Below are positions 41,585 to 50,141 of a DNA stretch of 64,000 bases, piece after piece. The notes below the pieces were generated by a model. The model worked only from the letters and a program-made list of their open reading frames with translations, had not been told where the DNA came from and did not search any database. Positions within the stretch are counted from its first letter, which is position 1; each line of letters opens with the position of its first letter. The DNA is taken from assembly GCF_947488515.1 (NCBI RefSeq), contig NZ_CANKZF010000001.1:1798001-1862000 (forward strand), read 5' to 3'. Position numbers and translations under genes: made by a program. Source of the DNA: an uncultured Nocardioides sp. (GTDB lineage: Bacteria; Actinomycetota; Actinomycetes; Propionibacteriales; Nocardioidaceae).

Positions 41585-42349
41585 TCACTCGAACCAGTAG
41601 TCGTTGGCCACGATCTGCACCAGCTGTGCGCCACTGAGCGGCGGCTCGTCGGCCAGCGGCGGCGAGTCCTTTCCCTCGGCTGCGTTGCACGAGGTGGCCC
41701 ACACCTCGTGCTCCCCCCGCTCGGCGCTGGCGCCCTGACAGGTGACCCCGTCGGCGACCGCCGGGCCCCACGTCAGCAGCAGGACACCGTCCTCGATCTC
41801 CTGGCACGATCCACCCATCGACTCCGCGTCGCTCTCGCACGACGACGGGGATCCCGGCCCACGATCGATCAGCCCGAAGTCCGTCACCATCCCGTCGAGG
41901 CGGGCTTGGACGAACCGGTGGCTTGGCGTGTCGAGGCGCACGTCCGGTTCCCCCAGCGCCACCGACGTCGGGGGTTGGAGCAGGGACAGCGCGACGGACG
42001 GCACCTGGGCGGCCGGGATGTCGCGCAGCCGCACGGCCTCTGTCGGCGCCTCTGTCGGCTCCTCTGTCGGCTCCGGGGTCGGCGTCTCGGTGGCGGTGAC
42101 GCTAGGGCCGTCGCTGGCGATGCCGGGACCGCGGGCGCTGTCGGCCTCGCCGAGGTGGGGTACGACGATCGCCAGCCCGCCGACGACGCCGATCACGGCG
42201 AGCGAGGCGACCGTCGTACCGATCCGGGCGCGGCGCCGGCGCGAGCGTCCGCGGGCGATGCCGCCGCTGACGAGGCGGTCGACGTCGGGGGTGAGGTCGT
42301 CACTGGCACGGCGGAGGAGCTCGGTGACGCCGGTGTCGTCGGTGGACAT
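41585..42349 (-). CDS. Membrane protein downstream of SigE-type sigma factor, possible anti-sigma partner
   Basis: The 254-residue protein has a cytoplasmic N-terminus (MSTDDTGVTELLRRASDDLTPDVDRLVSGG), a basic RGRSRRRRAR stretch, one transmembrane helix (GTTVASLAVIGVVGGLAIVV), an extracytoplasmic Thr/Pro/Glu-rich linker with repeated PTE units, and a C-terminal domain with four Cys. This one-span layout and the position 8 bp after the sigma gene are typical of anti-sigma or sigma-linked sensor proteins. No zinc-type HxxxCxxC ZAS motif is seen, so the anti-sigma role is only inferred. Confidence 0.7.
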   Translation of the reverse strand: MSTDDTGVTELLRRASDDLTPDVDRLVSGGIARGRSRRRRARIGTTVASLAVIGVVGGLAIVVPHLGEADSARGPGIASDGPSVTATETPTPEPTEEPTEAPTEAVRLRDIPAAQVPSVALSLLQPPTSVALGEPDVRLDTPSHRFVQARLDGMVTDFGLIDRGPGSPSSCESDAESMGGSCQEIEDGVLLLTWGPAVADGVTCQGASAERGEHEVWATSCNAAEGKDSPPLADEPPLSGAQLVQIVANDYWFE

Positions 42350-42357
42350 GGGTTCTC

Positions 42358-42864
42358 CTAGATCTCGAGCAGGTCGCGGAGGGACGGACCCAGGACGGCA
42401 CGGAGACGGTCGAGGGCGCGGAGCGTGCGGTTGCGCACGGCACCCGGACTGAGCCCGAGGGCGTCCGCGGTGTCGGCGACCGACACGTCCTCGAGGAAGC
42501 GCATCACCAGGACCGCGCGGTCCAGTGGTGCGAGCTGGGCGAGGGCGGCCCGAAGGGCGAGCGTGGTGTCGGCGTCCCCACGCTGCTCGACCCCCTCGGG
42601 CAGGTCGTCGACCGGCGTCTCGTGGTTGCTGCGACGGCGCTGGGCGCTGATGTAGGTGCGCGTCAACGTCGTGTGCGCGTAGGCGACCGGGTGCTCGATC
42701 GGTCCGCCCAGACGACGGTGCCACCGGACGTAGACCTTGGCCAGCGTCTCCTGGACGAGGTCCTCGGCCCGGTGGGCGTCGCCGCACATGAGCCACGCGG
42801 CTCGGTAGAGCTGAGGGGTCCGCGCGACCGCGAACTCCTCGAACTCCTCCTGCGTGCGGGGCAT
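42358..42864 (-). CDS. SigE-family (ECF-type) RNA polymerase sigma factor
   Basis: The 168-residue protein has region 2 (TPQLYRAAWLMCGDAHRAEDLVQETLAKVYVRWHRR) and region 4 (ALAQLAPLDRAVLVMRFLEDVSVADTADALGLSPGAVRNRTLRALDRLR) of the actinobacterial SigE-like ECF group. It starts at ATG 42864 (MPRTQEEFEEF) after GGGAGAG; upstream codons are unconserved. It is co-directional with the single-span membrane protein 8 bp downstream, which may control it. Confidence 0.93.
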   Translation of the reverse strand: MPRTQEEFEEFAVARTPQLYRAAWLMCGDAHRAEDLVQETLAKVYVRWHRRLGGPIEHPVAYAHTTLTRTYISAQRRRSNHETPVDDLPEGVEQRGDADTTLALRAALAQLAPLDRAVLVMRFLEDVSVADTADALGLSPGAVRNRTLRALDRLRAVLGPSLRDLLEI

Positions 42865-43019
42865 GTCTCTCCCTGGGTTGTTCGGCGTCACCCGTACAGA
42901 CGCACGGGAGGCCCGTCGCGTCACACCACCGTAGGCACCGGTTCGCGCGACCCGCGGAGTTCGGCCGTCCGTGGCGCGGTGTTCACGCAGGAGTCGGGTG
43001 CGGGGCTGAGGCTCGCGCC

Positions 43020-43553
43020 ATGGCGAAGAGATTGTTCATCCTCCACCTCGGTCCCGACGGGGTGGACGTGTCGTCGATGGCCGAGGCGCTGGCGGTCGGC
43101 GGCGTCCTGACCCCCGCCGTGGACGACGAGGCCCTCGCCCATGCCCAGGTCGAGATCCTGCGCGCGCACCGGGCCGCCGGTCTCCGGCGCAAGGACGTCG
43201 AGGGAGCCTGGGCGCGGGTGTGCCGACGTGCCCGCAAGAGCGGCACGGACTGCTTCGTGAGCATGCCGGAGTGGTTCGGGGCGACGCCCGAGCAGGCGGC
43301 ACTGGCACTGGACGGCCTCGCGGACTTCCGCGTCGTGCTCGTGGCGACGAGCGGGTTCACCGACCCGCCGCGCGCCTGGCTGTCGCTCGTGAAGGACGAG
43401 CGCTCGCACGTGCTGCCCGCCCGGCTCAGCGACGAGCAGCTGGCCGCGCAGGTGGCCCGGATCGCACTGATGGAGGAGGAGGCGCGCCTCGACCGCCGGC
43501 TGGCCAAGGTGACCCGGCGACGCCGGATGCTCGACCGGAGGCCGGCCGCCTGA
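43020..43553 (+). CDS. Hypothetical protein, degenerate sulfotransferase-like N-terminal region
   Basis: The 177-residue basic protein begins KRLFILHLGPDGVDVSSMAEAL and later has GLRRKDVEGAWARVCRRARKSG, CFVSMPEWFGATPEQAALALDGLADFRVVLVAT. That order resembles the first half of actinobacterial sulfotransferase-like proteins, but the PAPS-binding P-loop (GxPKTGTT) is replaced by GPDGVDVSS and the C-terminal half is missing. I therefore call it uncharacterised. The C-terminus is an Arg-rich helix (LAKVTRRRRMLDRR). It has no operon partner. Confidence 0.6.
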   Translation: MAKRLFILHLGPDGVDVSSMAEALAVGGVLTPAVDDEALAHAQVEILRAHRAAGLRRKDVEGAWARVCRRARKSGTDCFVSMPEWFGATPEQAALALDGLADFRVVLVATSGFTDPPRAWLSLVKDERSHVLPARLSDEQLAAQVARIALMEEEARLDRRLAKVTRRRRMLDRRPAA

Positions 43554-43562
43554 CGCGTCTGG

Positions 43563-44021
43563 TCAGTGCGGCTGCCAGGCGTCGTCGTCCTCGGTGAGGG
43601 CCGAGACCGCCTGCGGCAGCGTGCCGTCGGCCAGCTGCTGGATGGTGACCTGCTCGAAGACCATGCGGAGCGAGTGCCGGGCCGCGATCCAGACGTGCTG
43701 CAGCACCTGCGCGCTGTCGTCGTACTCGACCGCCTCGGGACGCAGGCCGTAGACCGACACGAGCGGCCCGTCGACCGCGCGGATCACGTCGGCGACCGTC
43801 ACCGACTCGGGCTTGCGCGCGAAGCGCCAGCCGCCGGACTGGCCGCGCTGCGACACCACGATGTCGGCGCGTCGGAGGTCGGCCAGGATCGCCTGGAGGA
43901 AGCCGTGCGGGATGCCCTGCGCCTTGCCGAGCTGCTCGGCGCTGACCGCGGTCCCGTCGGTGCGCACCGCGATCTCGATCAGGGCCCGGAGGGCATAGTC
44001 GGCTTTGGCGGAGACGCGCAT
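43563..44021 (-). CDS. Rrf2 family transcriptional regulator (cluster-less type)
   Basis: The 152-residue protein has the Rrf2 winged helix (MRVSAKADYALRALIEIAV, EQLGKAQGIPHGFLQAILADLRRADIV, SQRGQSGGWRFARKPESVTVADVIRAVDGPL). It has no Cys, so it cannot bind an Fe-S cluster like IscR/NsrR and is closer to the CymR-type sulfur regulators. It lies downstream of the TauE/SafE exporter gene on the same strand. RTATGTC-containing motifs occur just before both genes, suggesting control of both. Confidence 0.9.
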   Translation of the reverse strand: MRVSAKADYALRALIEIAVRTDGTAVSAEQLGKAQGIPHGFLQAILADLRRADIVVSQRGQSGGWRFARKPESVTVADVIRAVDGPLVSVYGLRPEAVEYDDSAQVLQHVWIAARHSLRMVFEQVTIQQLADGTLPQAVSALTEDDDAWQPH

Positions 44022-44034
44022 ATGGCCAGTTTGT

Positions 44035-44046
44035 CAGATATGTCGG
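44035..44046. promoter_or_regulatory. Putative Rrf2-binding motif upstream of the Rrf2 gene
   Basis: CAGATATGTCGG lies 14 bp before the Rrf2 start. Similar sequences precede the TauE gene (TGAGGTATGTCA at 45097-45108 and, inverted, TAAGTATGTCTA at 45119-45130). Shared use by one regulator is inferred. Confidence 0.4.
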
Positions 44047-44143
44047 CAGAGACAGTGCTCTTGGTCGACACGGAGCCCACACGCACGCGCGTACGCCGCC
44101 CCCCGCGGGCGCGGAGGACGGCGTACGTCGGACGAGGTGCGGG

Positions 44144-45049
44144 TCAGGCGGTGGCGGTCTCGAGCTCCGCCTCGTCGGCCCGGGCCGCGGCCTTGGACAG
44201 GCGCTCCTGCTTGACCGCCCAGACGATGCCGGAGACCCAGAGCACGAAGATCAGCGCGGCGGCGACGGCGACGCCGACACCCGGGACGCCGACGGCCTCG
44301 AGCAGCGTCTTGGAGTTGGTGAGGATGATCAGGCCACCGGCGGCCACGCCGAGGACGCGGGCAGCGAGGTGCTTGACGAGCCAGGCCGCGATCGGAGCGG
44401 CGATCACGCCACCGGCCAGCAGCGCGCCGGCGTAGCCCCAGTTGATCCCTGCGGAGCCGAGGCCGAAGAGGAAGCCGAGCGAGGCGCCGACGGCGACGAC
44501 GAACTCGGAGGTGTCGATCGAGCCGACGACCTTGCGCGGCTCGAGCCGACCGCTGGAGAGCAGCGACGTGGTGCCGACGGGACCCCAGCCTCCGCCACCG
44601 ACGGCGTCGAGCGTGCCGGCGACGAGGCCCATCGGGGCCAGGAACATCGCGGAGGGGTGGCCCTTGAAGGTCGGGCGCTCGCCGCCGAGGCGGAGGAAGC
44701 GGTAGACGACGTAGAAGCCGAGGCTCAGCAGGATCACGGCGACGACCGGCTTGGCGACCGCGGCGTCCATGTTGGACAGCAGGGTCGCGCCGACGAAGGC
44801 GCCGATGAATCCCGGCAGCGCGAGGATCGAGACGGTGCGCCAGTCGACGTTGCCGAACTTGTGGTGCGACGCACCGGAGACCAGCGAGGTGCCGAGCTCG
44901 GAGAAGTGGACGGCGGCCGAGGCGGCGGCGGGAGCGACCCCGGCTGCCAGCAGCAGCGTCGAGGAGGTCACGCCGTAGGCCATGCCCAGGGAGCCGTCGA
45001 TGAGCTGGGCGATGAGGCCCACCACGCCGAGAACGATGAGCTTGCGCAT
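44144..45049 (-). CDS. TauE/SafE family sulfite/sulfoacetate exporter-like permease
   Basis: The 301-residue membrane protein has two repeats of four helices, each starting with a QLIDGSLGMAYGVTSSTLLL / LDAVGGGGWGPVGTTSLL type motif, the signature of TauE/SafE (DUF81). Members export sulfite or sulfur-containing organic anions. The C-terminal tail is charged (KQERLSKAAARADEAELETATA). The adjacent Cys-less Rrf2 regulator supports a role in sulfur metabolism. Confidence 0.9.
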   Translation of the reverse strand: MRKLIVLGVVGLIAQLIDGSLGMAYGVTSSTLLLAAGVAPAAASAAVHFSELGTSLVSGASHHKFGNVDWRTVSILALPGFIGAFVGATLLSNMDAAVAKPVVAVILLSLGFYVVYRFLRLGGERPTFKGHPSAMFLAPMGLVAGTLDAVGGGGWGPVGTTSLLSSGRLEPRKVVGSIDTSEFVVAVGASLGFLFGLGSAGINWGYAGALLAGGVIAAPIAAWLVKHLAARVLGVAAGGLIILTNSKTLLEAVGVPGVGVAVAAALIFVLWVSGIVWAVKQERLSKAAARADEAELETATA

Positions 45050-45096
45050 GGTGCGAGGTCCTTCCGGGACGGAGCAGGGAGCAGTAGTCGTGCGAC

Positions 45097-45130
45097 TGAG
45101 GTATGTCAGGTGAAAGAGTAGACATACTTA
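45097..45130. promoter_or_regulatory. Putative Rrf2-binding motifs upstream of TauE/SafE gene
   Basis: TGAGGTATGTCA (45097) and an inverted TAAGTATGTCTA (45119-45130) flank AGGTGAAAGAG. They share GTATGTC with the site upstream of the Rrf2 gene. The remaining ~200 bp to fadE5 hold the fadE5 promoter region and nothing else I recognise. Confidence 0.4.
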
Positions 45131-45267
45131 GGGTGATAGACAAAACCGATCTAGCCCGCGGCGTGTCATTTCACTGCCGCGGTCGGCGATGTCGTACGCA
45201 GATCCTCTGCCCAGCGCGGTTTTCGACGTTCGTGTTGCGCGAACCGCGGTTGCGAGGCATCCTTTAG

Positions 45268-45281
45268 TTACTGGCGAGTAG
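45268..45281. promoter_or_regulatory. Putative fatty-acid regulator operator upstream of fadE5
   Basis: TTACTGGCGAGTAG, preceded by AG, has TACT/AGTA symmetry. It closely matches the site before etfD (24548-24561). It is followed at once by smaller palindromes (AGTAGAACTACT, CTACTCAGTAG) and lies 56 bp before the start. Confidence 0.5.
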
Positions 45282-45336
45282 AACTACTCAGTAGGACTCG
45301 CCCCCGACCGCACCGCACACGGAACAGGTGGAAGCT

Positions 45337-47211
45337 GTGAGCCACTACAAGACCAACCTCCGCGACATCGAGTTCAACCTCTTCGAGGTGCTCGGCCGCG
45401 ACGCCGTGCTCGGCACCGGCCCCTTCGGCGAGGTCGACGGCGAGAGCGCGCGCGAGATCCTCCGCGAGGTCGAGCGGCTCTCCCGCGAGGACCTGGCCGC
45501 CTCCTACGAGGACAGCGACCGCAACCCGCCCGTCTTCGACCCGGCCACGCACACGGCCCCGGTGCCCGAGTCGTTCAAGAAGAGCTACCAGGCGTGGATG
45601 GACTCCGAGTTCTGGCGCCTCCAGGTGTTCGAGGAGATGGGCGGCACCCCCGCCCCCTCGTCCCTGATCTGGGCGCTCGGCGAGATGGTGCTCGGCGCCA
45701 ACGCGCCCGTGTGGATGTACGCCGCCGGCCCGGCGTTCGCCAACGTCGTCCACCGCAACGGCAACGAGCGCGACAAGGCCGTCGCCCAGCACATGGTCGA
45801 CCGCCAGTGGGGCTGCACCATGGTCCTCACCGAGCCCGACGCCGGCTCCGACGTCGGCGCCGGACGCGCGAAGGCCGTCCCCAACGAGGACGGCTCGTGG
45901 AACATCACCGGCGTGAAGCGCTTCATCACCAGCGCGACCCACGACATGAGCGAGAACATCATGCACCTCGTCCTCGCGCGCCCCGAGGGCGTCGAGGGCG
46001 CCGGCGGCCCCGGCACCAAGGGCCTCTCGCTGTTCTGGATGCCGGAGCACCACTTCGACCCCGAGACCGGCGAGCTGACCGGTGAGCGCAACGGCGTCTA
46101 CGTCACCAACGTCGAGCACAAGATGGGCATCAAGGTCTCCAACACCTGCGAGGTCACCTTCGGCGACCCGCAGGTCGGCGGCGGCGAGCCGGCCAAGGGC
46201 TGGCTGCTCGGCGAGGTCCACAACGGCATCGCCCAGATGTTCCAGGTCATCGAGAACGCCCGCATGATGGTCGGCACCAAGGCCATCGCCACCCTCTCGG
46301 CCGGCTACCTCAACGCCCTCGACTACGCCAAGGAGCGGGTCCAGGGCGCCGACCTCACCCAGGCCGCCGACAAGACCGCGCCCCGCGTGACGATCACCCA
46401 CCACCCCGACGTACGCCGCTCCCTGATGACCCAGAAGTCGTTCGCCGAGGCGATGCGCGCGCTGGTGCTCTACACCGCCACGTGGCAGGACCAGGTGATG
46501 ATCGCCGAGCACGAGGGCACCACCGACTCCGACGAGGCCCGCCTCGCCGCCGCGGTCAACGACCTGCTGCTCCCGATCGTCAAGGGCTACGGATCCGAGC
46601 GCTCGTGGGTGCTGCTGGGCACCGAGTCGCTGCAGACCTTCGGCGGCTCCGGCTTCCTGCAGGAGTACCCGATCGAGCAGTACGTCCGCGACGCGAAGAT
46701 CGACACCCTCTACGAGGGCACCACCGCGATCCAGGGCCAGGACTTCTTCTTCCGCAAGATCGTCAAGGACCAGGGCCGCGCGCTCGGCCACCTCGCCAAG
46801 GAGATCGAGGGCTTCATCGCCTCCGAGGCCGGCAACGGTCGCCTCAAGAACGAGCGGGCGCTGCTCACCACCGCCCTCGAGGACGCCAACGCCGTCGTCG
46901 GCCACATGATCAACGACCTCATGTCGTCGGCCGAGGAGCTGCGCAACATCTACAAGGTGGGCCTCAACACGTCCCGCCTGCTGATGGTGCTCGGCGACGT
47001 CGTGTGCGCCTGGCTGCTCCTGCGCCAGGCCGAGGTCGCGCTGGAGAAGCTGGCCGGCGACGTGTCGGACAAGGACAAGGCGTTCTACGAGGGCAAGGTC
47101 CTCGCCGCCCAGTTCTTCGCCCAGACCAACCTGCCGAAGATCAGCGCCGAGCGCGCCATCGCCGAGGCCACCACCCTCGACCTGATGGACCTCGACGAGG
47201 CGTCCTTCTGA
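45337..47211 (+). CDS. fadE5: Acyl-CoA dehydrogenase, FadE5 type
   Basis: The 624-residue protein is a close match to M. tuberculosis FadE5. It starts [20 protein letters not shown] and has [10 protein letters not shown], the FAD-binding [59 protein letters not shown] and the [34 protein letters not shown] block. It oxidises acyl-CoAs of broad chain length in beta-oxidation and passes electrons to ETF, hence to EtfD. I chose GTG 45337 with AGGTGGA upstream, matching the FadE5 N-terminus; GTG 45328 is in frame. The shared palindrome with etfD suggests joint regulation. Confidence 0.93.
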   Translation: MSHYKTNLRDIEFNLFEVLGRDAVLGTGPFGEVDGESAREILREVERLSREDLAASYEDSDRNPPVFDPATHTAPVPESFKKSYQAWMDSEFWRLQVFEEMGGTPAPSSLIWALGEMVLGANAPVWMYAAGPAFANVVHRNGNERDKAVAQHMVDRQWGCTMVLTEPDAGSDVGAGRAKAVPNEDGSWNITGVKRFITSATHDMSENIMHLVLARPEGVEGAGGPGTKGLSLFWMPEHHFDPETGELTGERNGVYVTNVEHKMGIKVSNTCEVTFGDPQVGGGEPAKGWLLGEVHNGIAQMFQVIENARMMVGTKAIATLSAGYLNALDYAKERVQGADLTQAADKTAPRVTITHHPDVRRSLMTQKSFAEAMRALVLYTATWQDQVMIAEHEGTTDSDEARLAAAVNDLLLPIVKGYGSERSWVLLGTESLQTFGGSGFLQEYPIEQYVRDAKIDTLYEGTTAIQGQDFFFRKIVKDQGRALGHLAKEIEGFIASEAGNGRLKNERALLTTALEDANAVVGHMINDLMSSAEELRNIYKVGLNTSRLLMVLGDVVCAWLLLRQAEVALEKLAGDVSDKDKAFYEGKVLAAQFFAQTNLPKISAERAIAEATTLDLMDLDEASF

Positions 47212-47236
47212 CCCTTCGCTGCTGAGGTCACGCAGC

Positions 47237-47314
47237 CGCTGTAACGCCGGGTTAGTGCGTGTACCCACCCTGATATATCCGGGTGGGTACAGCACCTAAC
47301 CCGGCGTTACAGCG
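47237..47314. repeat. 78-bp nested palindromic element, copy 1
   Basis: Outer arms of 19 bp (CGCTGTAACGCCGGGTTAG and its complement), a TGC/GCA step with single-base bulges, and inner arms of 11 bp (TGTACCCACCC/GGGTGGGTACA) surround TGATATATCC. It sits 25 bp after the fadE5 stop. A second copy lies at 61624-61701 after another gene end, with the paired arms conserved. It may act as a terminator, but the near-identity suggests a repeated element. Confidence 0.9.
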
Positions 47315-47347
47315 CTTCTGGGCGGCGAGCATCCGCCGATGACAGGT

Positions 47348-47366
47348 GTCACGGACAGGTCGTGAC
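47348..47366. promoter_or_regulatory. Inverted repeat upstream of ABC/two-component operon
   Basis: GTCACG-GACAGGT-CGTGAC has perfect 6-bp arms and ends 44 bp before the ATPase start. It could be the binding site of the operon's own response regulator. Confidence 0.4.
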
Positions 47367-47410
47367 AACTCCACCCGGGACGCAGCGGCGTACGCCGTCA
47401 CGCTGGAGGC

Positions 47411-48289
47411 ATGACACCAGCTGACGTGCCCGCCATCCGGGCCACCGGCCTCCGCAAGGCCTTCCGGTCCACCGACGGCAGCGCCGTGGTCGCGGTCGAC
47501 GATGTGGACCTGACCGTCCAGCCCGGCGAGATCGTGGCGTTCCTCGGCCCCAACGGTGCCGGCAAGACCACGACCGTCGACATGCTGCTCGGCCTCACGG
47601 CGCCCGACGCCGGGACGATCGAGGTGTACGGAACGTCGCCGACCGACGCCGTACGGCAGGGGCTGGTGTCCGCGGTCATGCAGACCGGCGGCCTGCTCAA
47701 CGACTTCACCGTCGAGGAGACCGTGCGCGCGATCGCCGCCCTGCACGGCCGGTCCGACCGGGTCGAGGTGGTGCTCGACCGCGCGCGCCTCACCGACCTG
47801 GCCACGCGGCGGGTGGAGGCCTGCTCGGGCGGTGAGCAGCAGCGGTTGAAGTTCGCGCTCGCCCTGCTGCCCGACCCGGACCTGGTCGTCCTCGACGAGC
47901 CGACCACCGGCATGGACGTCGGCGCGAGGCAGGAGTTCTGGCGGGCGATGCGCGAGGACGCCGCGCTCGGCCGCACCATCGTCTTCGCCACCCACTACCT
48001 CGCCGAGGCCGACGAGTTCGCCGAGCGAACCGTCCTGATGAACCACGGCCGCATCGTCCACGACGCCGCGACGACCGACGTGCGGGCGGCGTACGGCGGT
48101 CGCACGCTGACCTTCCGGCCACCTGCCGAGGTGGACGGCGCCGACGGCCTCGACGCCGACTGGCTCGCCCGGGTGCGAGCCGCCCTCGAGCCGCTGGGCG
48201 TCACCGACGTCGACGTCTCCGCCGCGAGCCTCGAGGCCGCGTTCCTCGCCCTCACCGCAGACAACGAGCCGATCGGAGCCGCACGATGA
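47411..48289 (+). CDS. ABC transporter ATP-binding protein (ABC-2 exporter type)
   Basis: The 292-residue ATPase has Walker A FLGPNGAGKTTTVDMLLG, the Q-loop near VMQTGGLLNDFTV, signature CSGGEQQRLKFALALLPDP, Walker B LVVLDEPTTGMD and the switch His in VFATHYLAEADEF. It is of the DRA/CcmA class that drives ABC-2 exporters of drugs or lipids. Its stop overlaps the permease start by ATGA. With the following kinase and regulator it forms a four-gene coupled operon, a common actinobacterial layout for a stress-responsive membrane exporter. Confidence 0.95.
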   Translation: MTPADVPAIRATGLRKAFRSTDGSAVVAVDDVDLTVQPGEIVAFLGPNGAGKTTTVDMLLGLTAPDAGTIEVYGTSPTDAVRQGLVSAVMQTGGLLNDFTVEETVRAIAALHGRSDRVEVVLDRARLTDLATRRVEACSGGEQQRLKFALALLPDPDLVVLDEPTTGMDVGARQEFWRAMREDAALGRTIVFATHYLAEADEFAERTVLMNHGRIVHDAATTDVRAAYGGRTLTFRPPAEVDGADGLDADWLARVRAALEPLGVTDVDVSAASLEAAFLALTADNEPIGAAR

Positions 48290-49086
48290 CCGCGACCACC
48301 GCCACCACCACCCGCGTCACGGGCGCCGTGCGCGCCACCCCCCGACCGGCGATGCTCACCTACGCGCGCCTCGACCTGCGTCGTCAGCTGCGCGACCGGA
48401 TCGGCATGTTCTTCGTCGTCGGCCTGCCGACGTTCATGTACCTCGTGTTCGGGATCGGCTCCGACGACCCCGTCGGCAGCGGCAACGTCGGGATGTACGT
48501 GATGATCTCGATGGCGGCATACGGCGCGGTCACCGCGACCACCAGCGTCGCCGGGAGCGCCGCGACCGAGCAGGTGATGGGCTGGGGCCGCCAGCTCGGG
48601 CTCACGCCCATGCGGCCGCTGGCCTTCGTGGCCGCCAAGGCGGGCGTCGCGATGTCGGTGGCGGCGGTGCCGGTGCTCGCGATCTTCGCCATCGGGGCAG
48701 CGACCGGTGCCCGCGGCGACTGGTCGGACTGGGTGGTGTCGGGCGCGGTGGTGTGGCTCGGGTCCGCACTGTTCGCGGTCTACGGCCTGGCGATCTGCCT
48801 GGTCTTCCGCGGCCCCAACGCGGCCGGCATCGCGTCCGGGATGATCGTCGTGCTGGCGTTCCTCGGCAACGTCTTCACCCCGATGAGCGGCTTCATGCTC
48901 GACCTCGGCCGGTTCACGCCGCTCTACGGCTACGTCGCGCTGGCCCGGTTCCCGCTCACCGACGGGTGGCTGCCGACGGAGGGGCGCGACCCGCTCTGGC
49001 TGCCGGTCGCTAACGTGCTCGCGTGGACGGTGATCTTCGGTCTGGTGGCGCTGTGGGGCGTACGCCGGAGCCGGGCGCGCACGTGA
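48286..49086 (+). CDS. ABC-2 type exporter permease
   Basis: The 266-residue protein has six hydrophobic spans of the ABC-2 permease family, with RLDLRRQLRDRIGMFFVVGLPTFMYLVFG at the start, GWGRQLGLTPMRPLAFVAAK in the cytoplasmic loop and FLGNVFTPMSGFMLDLGRFTPLYGYVALARFPL near the end. It pairs with the preceding ATPase. The substrate is unknown. It overlaps both neighbours by 4 bp. Confidence 0.93.
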   Translation: MTATTATTTRVTGAVRATPRPAMLTYARLDLRRQLRDRIGMFFVVGLPTFMYLVFGIGSDDPVGSGNVGMYVMISMAAYGAVTATTSVAGSAATEQVMGWGRQLGLTPMRPLAFVAAKAGVAMSVAAVPVLAIFAIGAATGARGDWSDWVVSGAVVWLGSALFAVYGLAICLVFRGPNAAGIASGMIVVLAFLGNVFTPMSGFMLDLGRFTPLYGYVALARFPLTDGWLPTEGRDPLWLPVANVLAWTVIFGLVALWGVRRSRART

Positions 49087-50141
49087 CGACAGGTGGGGGC
49101 GGGCTGCCGCTGCCCGACAACCCCTGGGAGAAGTGGGGGTGGGCCTTCGCCGCCATCTGGCTGGTGTTCCTCGTCTTCCCGATCATGTCGGTGCTCGACT
49201 CCGACGTGGGAGTGCTGGGCAAGGTCGGCGCGCTGCTGTGCATCGCCGGGTTCGCGGTGGCCAACGTGCTGGGCTACTCCCCCGGCTTCAGCACCTGGTG
49301 GGCGCTGGGCCTCATGCTCGTGCTGGGCCTCGCGACGCTGCCCGTGATCGGCATCGGCGTCATCTCGTTCACGCCCTACCTGGCGATCCTCTCGGCGCTC
49401 GAGCTGCCGTCCCCGTGGTGGAAGTGGTCCGTCGGCCTCTGGTCGGCCGTCCCGATGCTGTCGCTGCTGCGCCTCGACGAGTTCCCGACCTACTTCTTCC
49501 TCATGCTCTGGCCGATCATGATCGGCGGGGTGATGCTGCGCCTGTTCGGCGAACGTGAGGAGCTCGTCCACCAGGCGCGAGGCGAGCACGCCATCGTCGC
49601 CGAGCGGGAGCGGGTGGCCCGCGACGTGCACGACGTGCTCGGCCACTCCCTGACCGCGCTCTCGGTCAAGGCCGAGCTCGCCGCGCGGCTCATCGACATC
49701 GACCCCGCCCGCGCCAAGGAGGAGCTGGAGTCGATCCAGACCACCGCACGACAGGCGCTGGCCGAGGTGCGGGCGACCGTCGGCGGGCTGCGCGCCGGCA
49801 ACCTCGAGGCCGAGCTCGCCGCCGCACCCATGGTCCTCGCCGACGCCGGCATCACCACGACCGTCGAGGGGTCCGTCGCCGACACCGACCCACGCCACCG
49901 CGCGCTGCTGGCCTGGGTGCTGCGCGAGTCGGTCACCAACGTCGTACGCCACGCGCAGGCGCGGTCGGTCCTCATCGAGCTCGGCCCCACCGGCATCTCC
50001 GTGACCGACGACGGCTCCGGCTGCGACGGCGCGGAGGGCAACGGCCTGCGCGGCATGCGCGAGCGCGTCACCGGCGTCGGTGGCACCCTCGCCGTCGGCC
50101 CGGCCGCCCCCGGCACCCGGGTGGAGGTGGCCCTGCCGTGA
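49083..50141 (+). CDS. Sensor histidine kinase (NarL/DesK type)
   Basis: The 352-residue kinase starts with GTG 49083, overlapping the permease stop. It has about five N-terminal membrane helices (residues ~20-150) with almost no extracellular domain, then the HisKA_3 helix ERERVARDVHDVLGHSLTALSVK with the phospho-His, and an HATPase end (LLAWVLRESVTNVVRHAQA, DDGSGCDGAEGNGLRGMRERV). Such membrane-embedded sensors detect membrane state or bound drugs. It is coupled to the response regulator by GTGA. Confidence 0.95.
   Translation: MTTGGGGLPLPDNPWEKWGWAFAAIWLVFLVFPIMSVLDSDVGVLGKVGALLCIAGFAVANVLGYSPGFSTWWALGLMLVLGLATLPVIGIGVISFTPYLAILSALELPSPWWKWSVGLWSAVPMLSLLRLDEFPTYFFLMLWPIMIGGVMLRLFGEREELVHQARGEHAIVAERERVARDVHDVLGHSLTALSVKAELAARLIDIDPARAKEELESIQTTARQALAEVRATVGGLRAGNLEAELAAAPMVLADAGITTTVEGSVADTDPRHRALLAWVLRESVTNVVRHAQARSVLIELGPTGISVTDDGSGCDGAEGNGLRGMRERVTGVGGTLAVGPAAPGTRVEVALP

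Noticed and set aside
45268..47295. A 675-residue minus-strand frame opposite fadE5, starting MLYPPGYI, and a similar-starting frame at 60414-61682.
   Set aside because: Both begin inside the two copies of the 78-bp palindrome, which explains the shared N-terminus; both lie antisense to well-supported genes.
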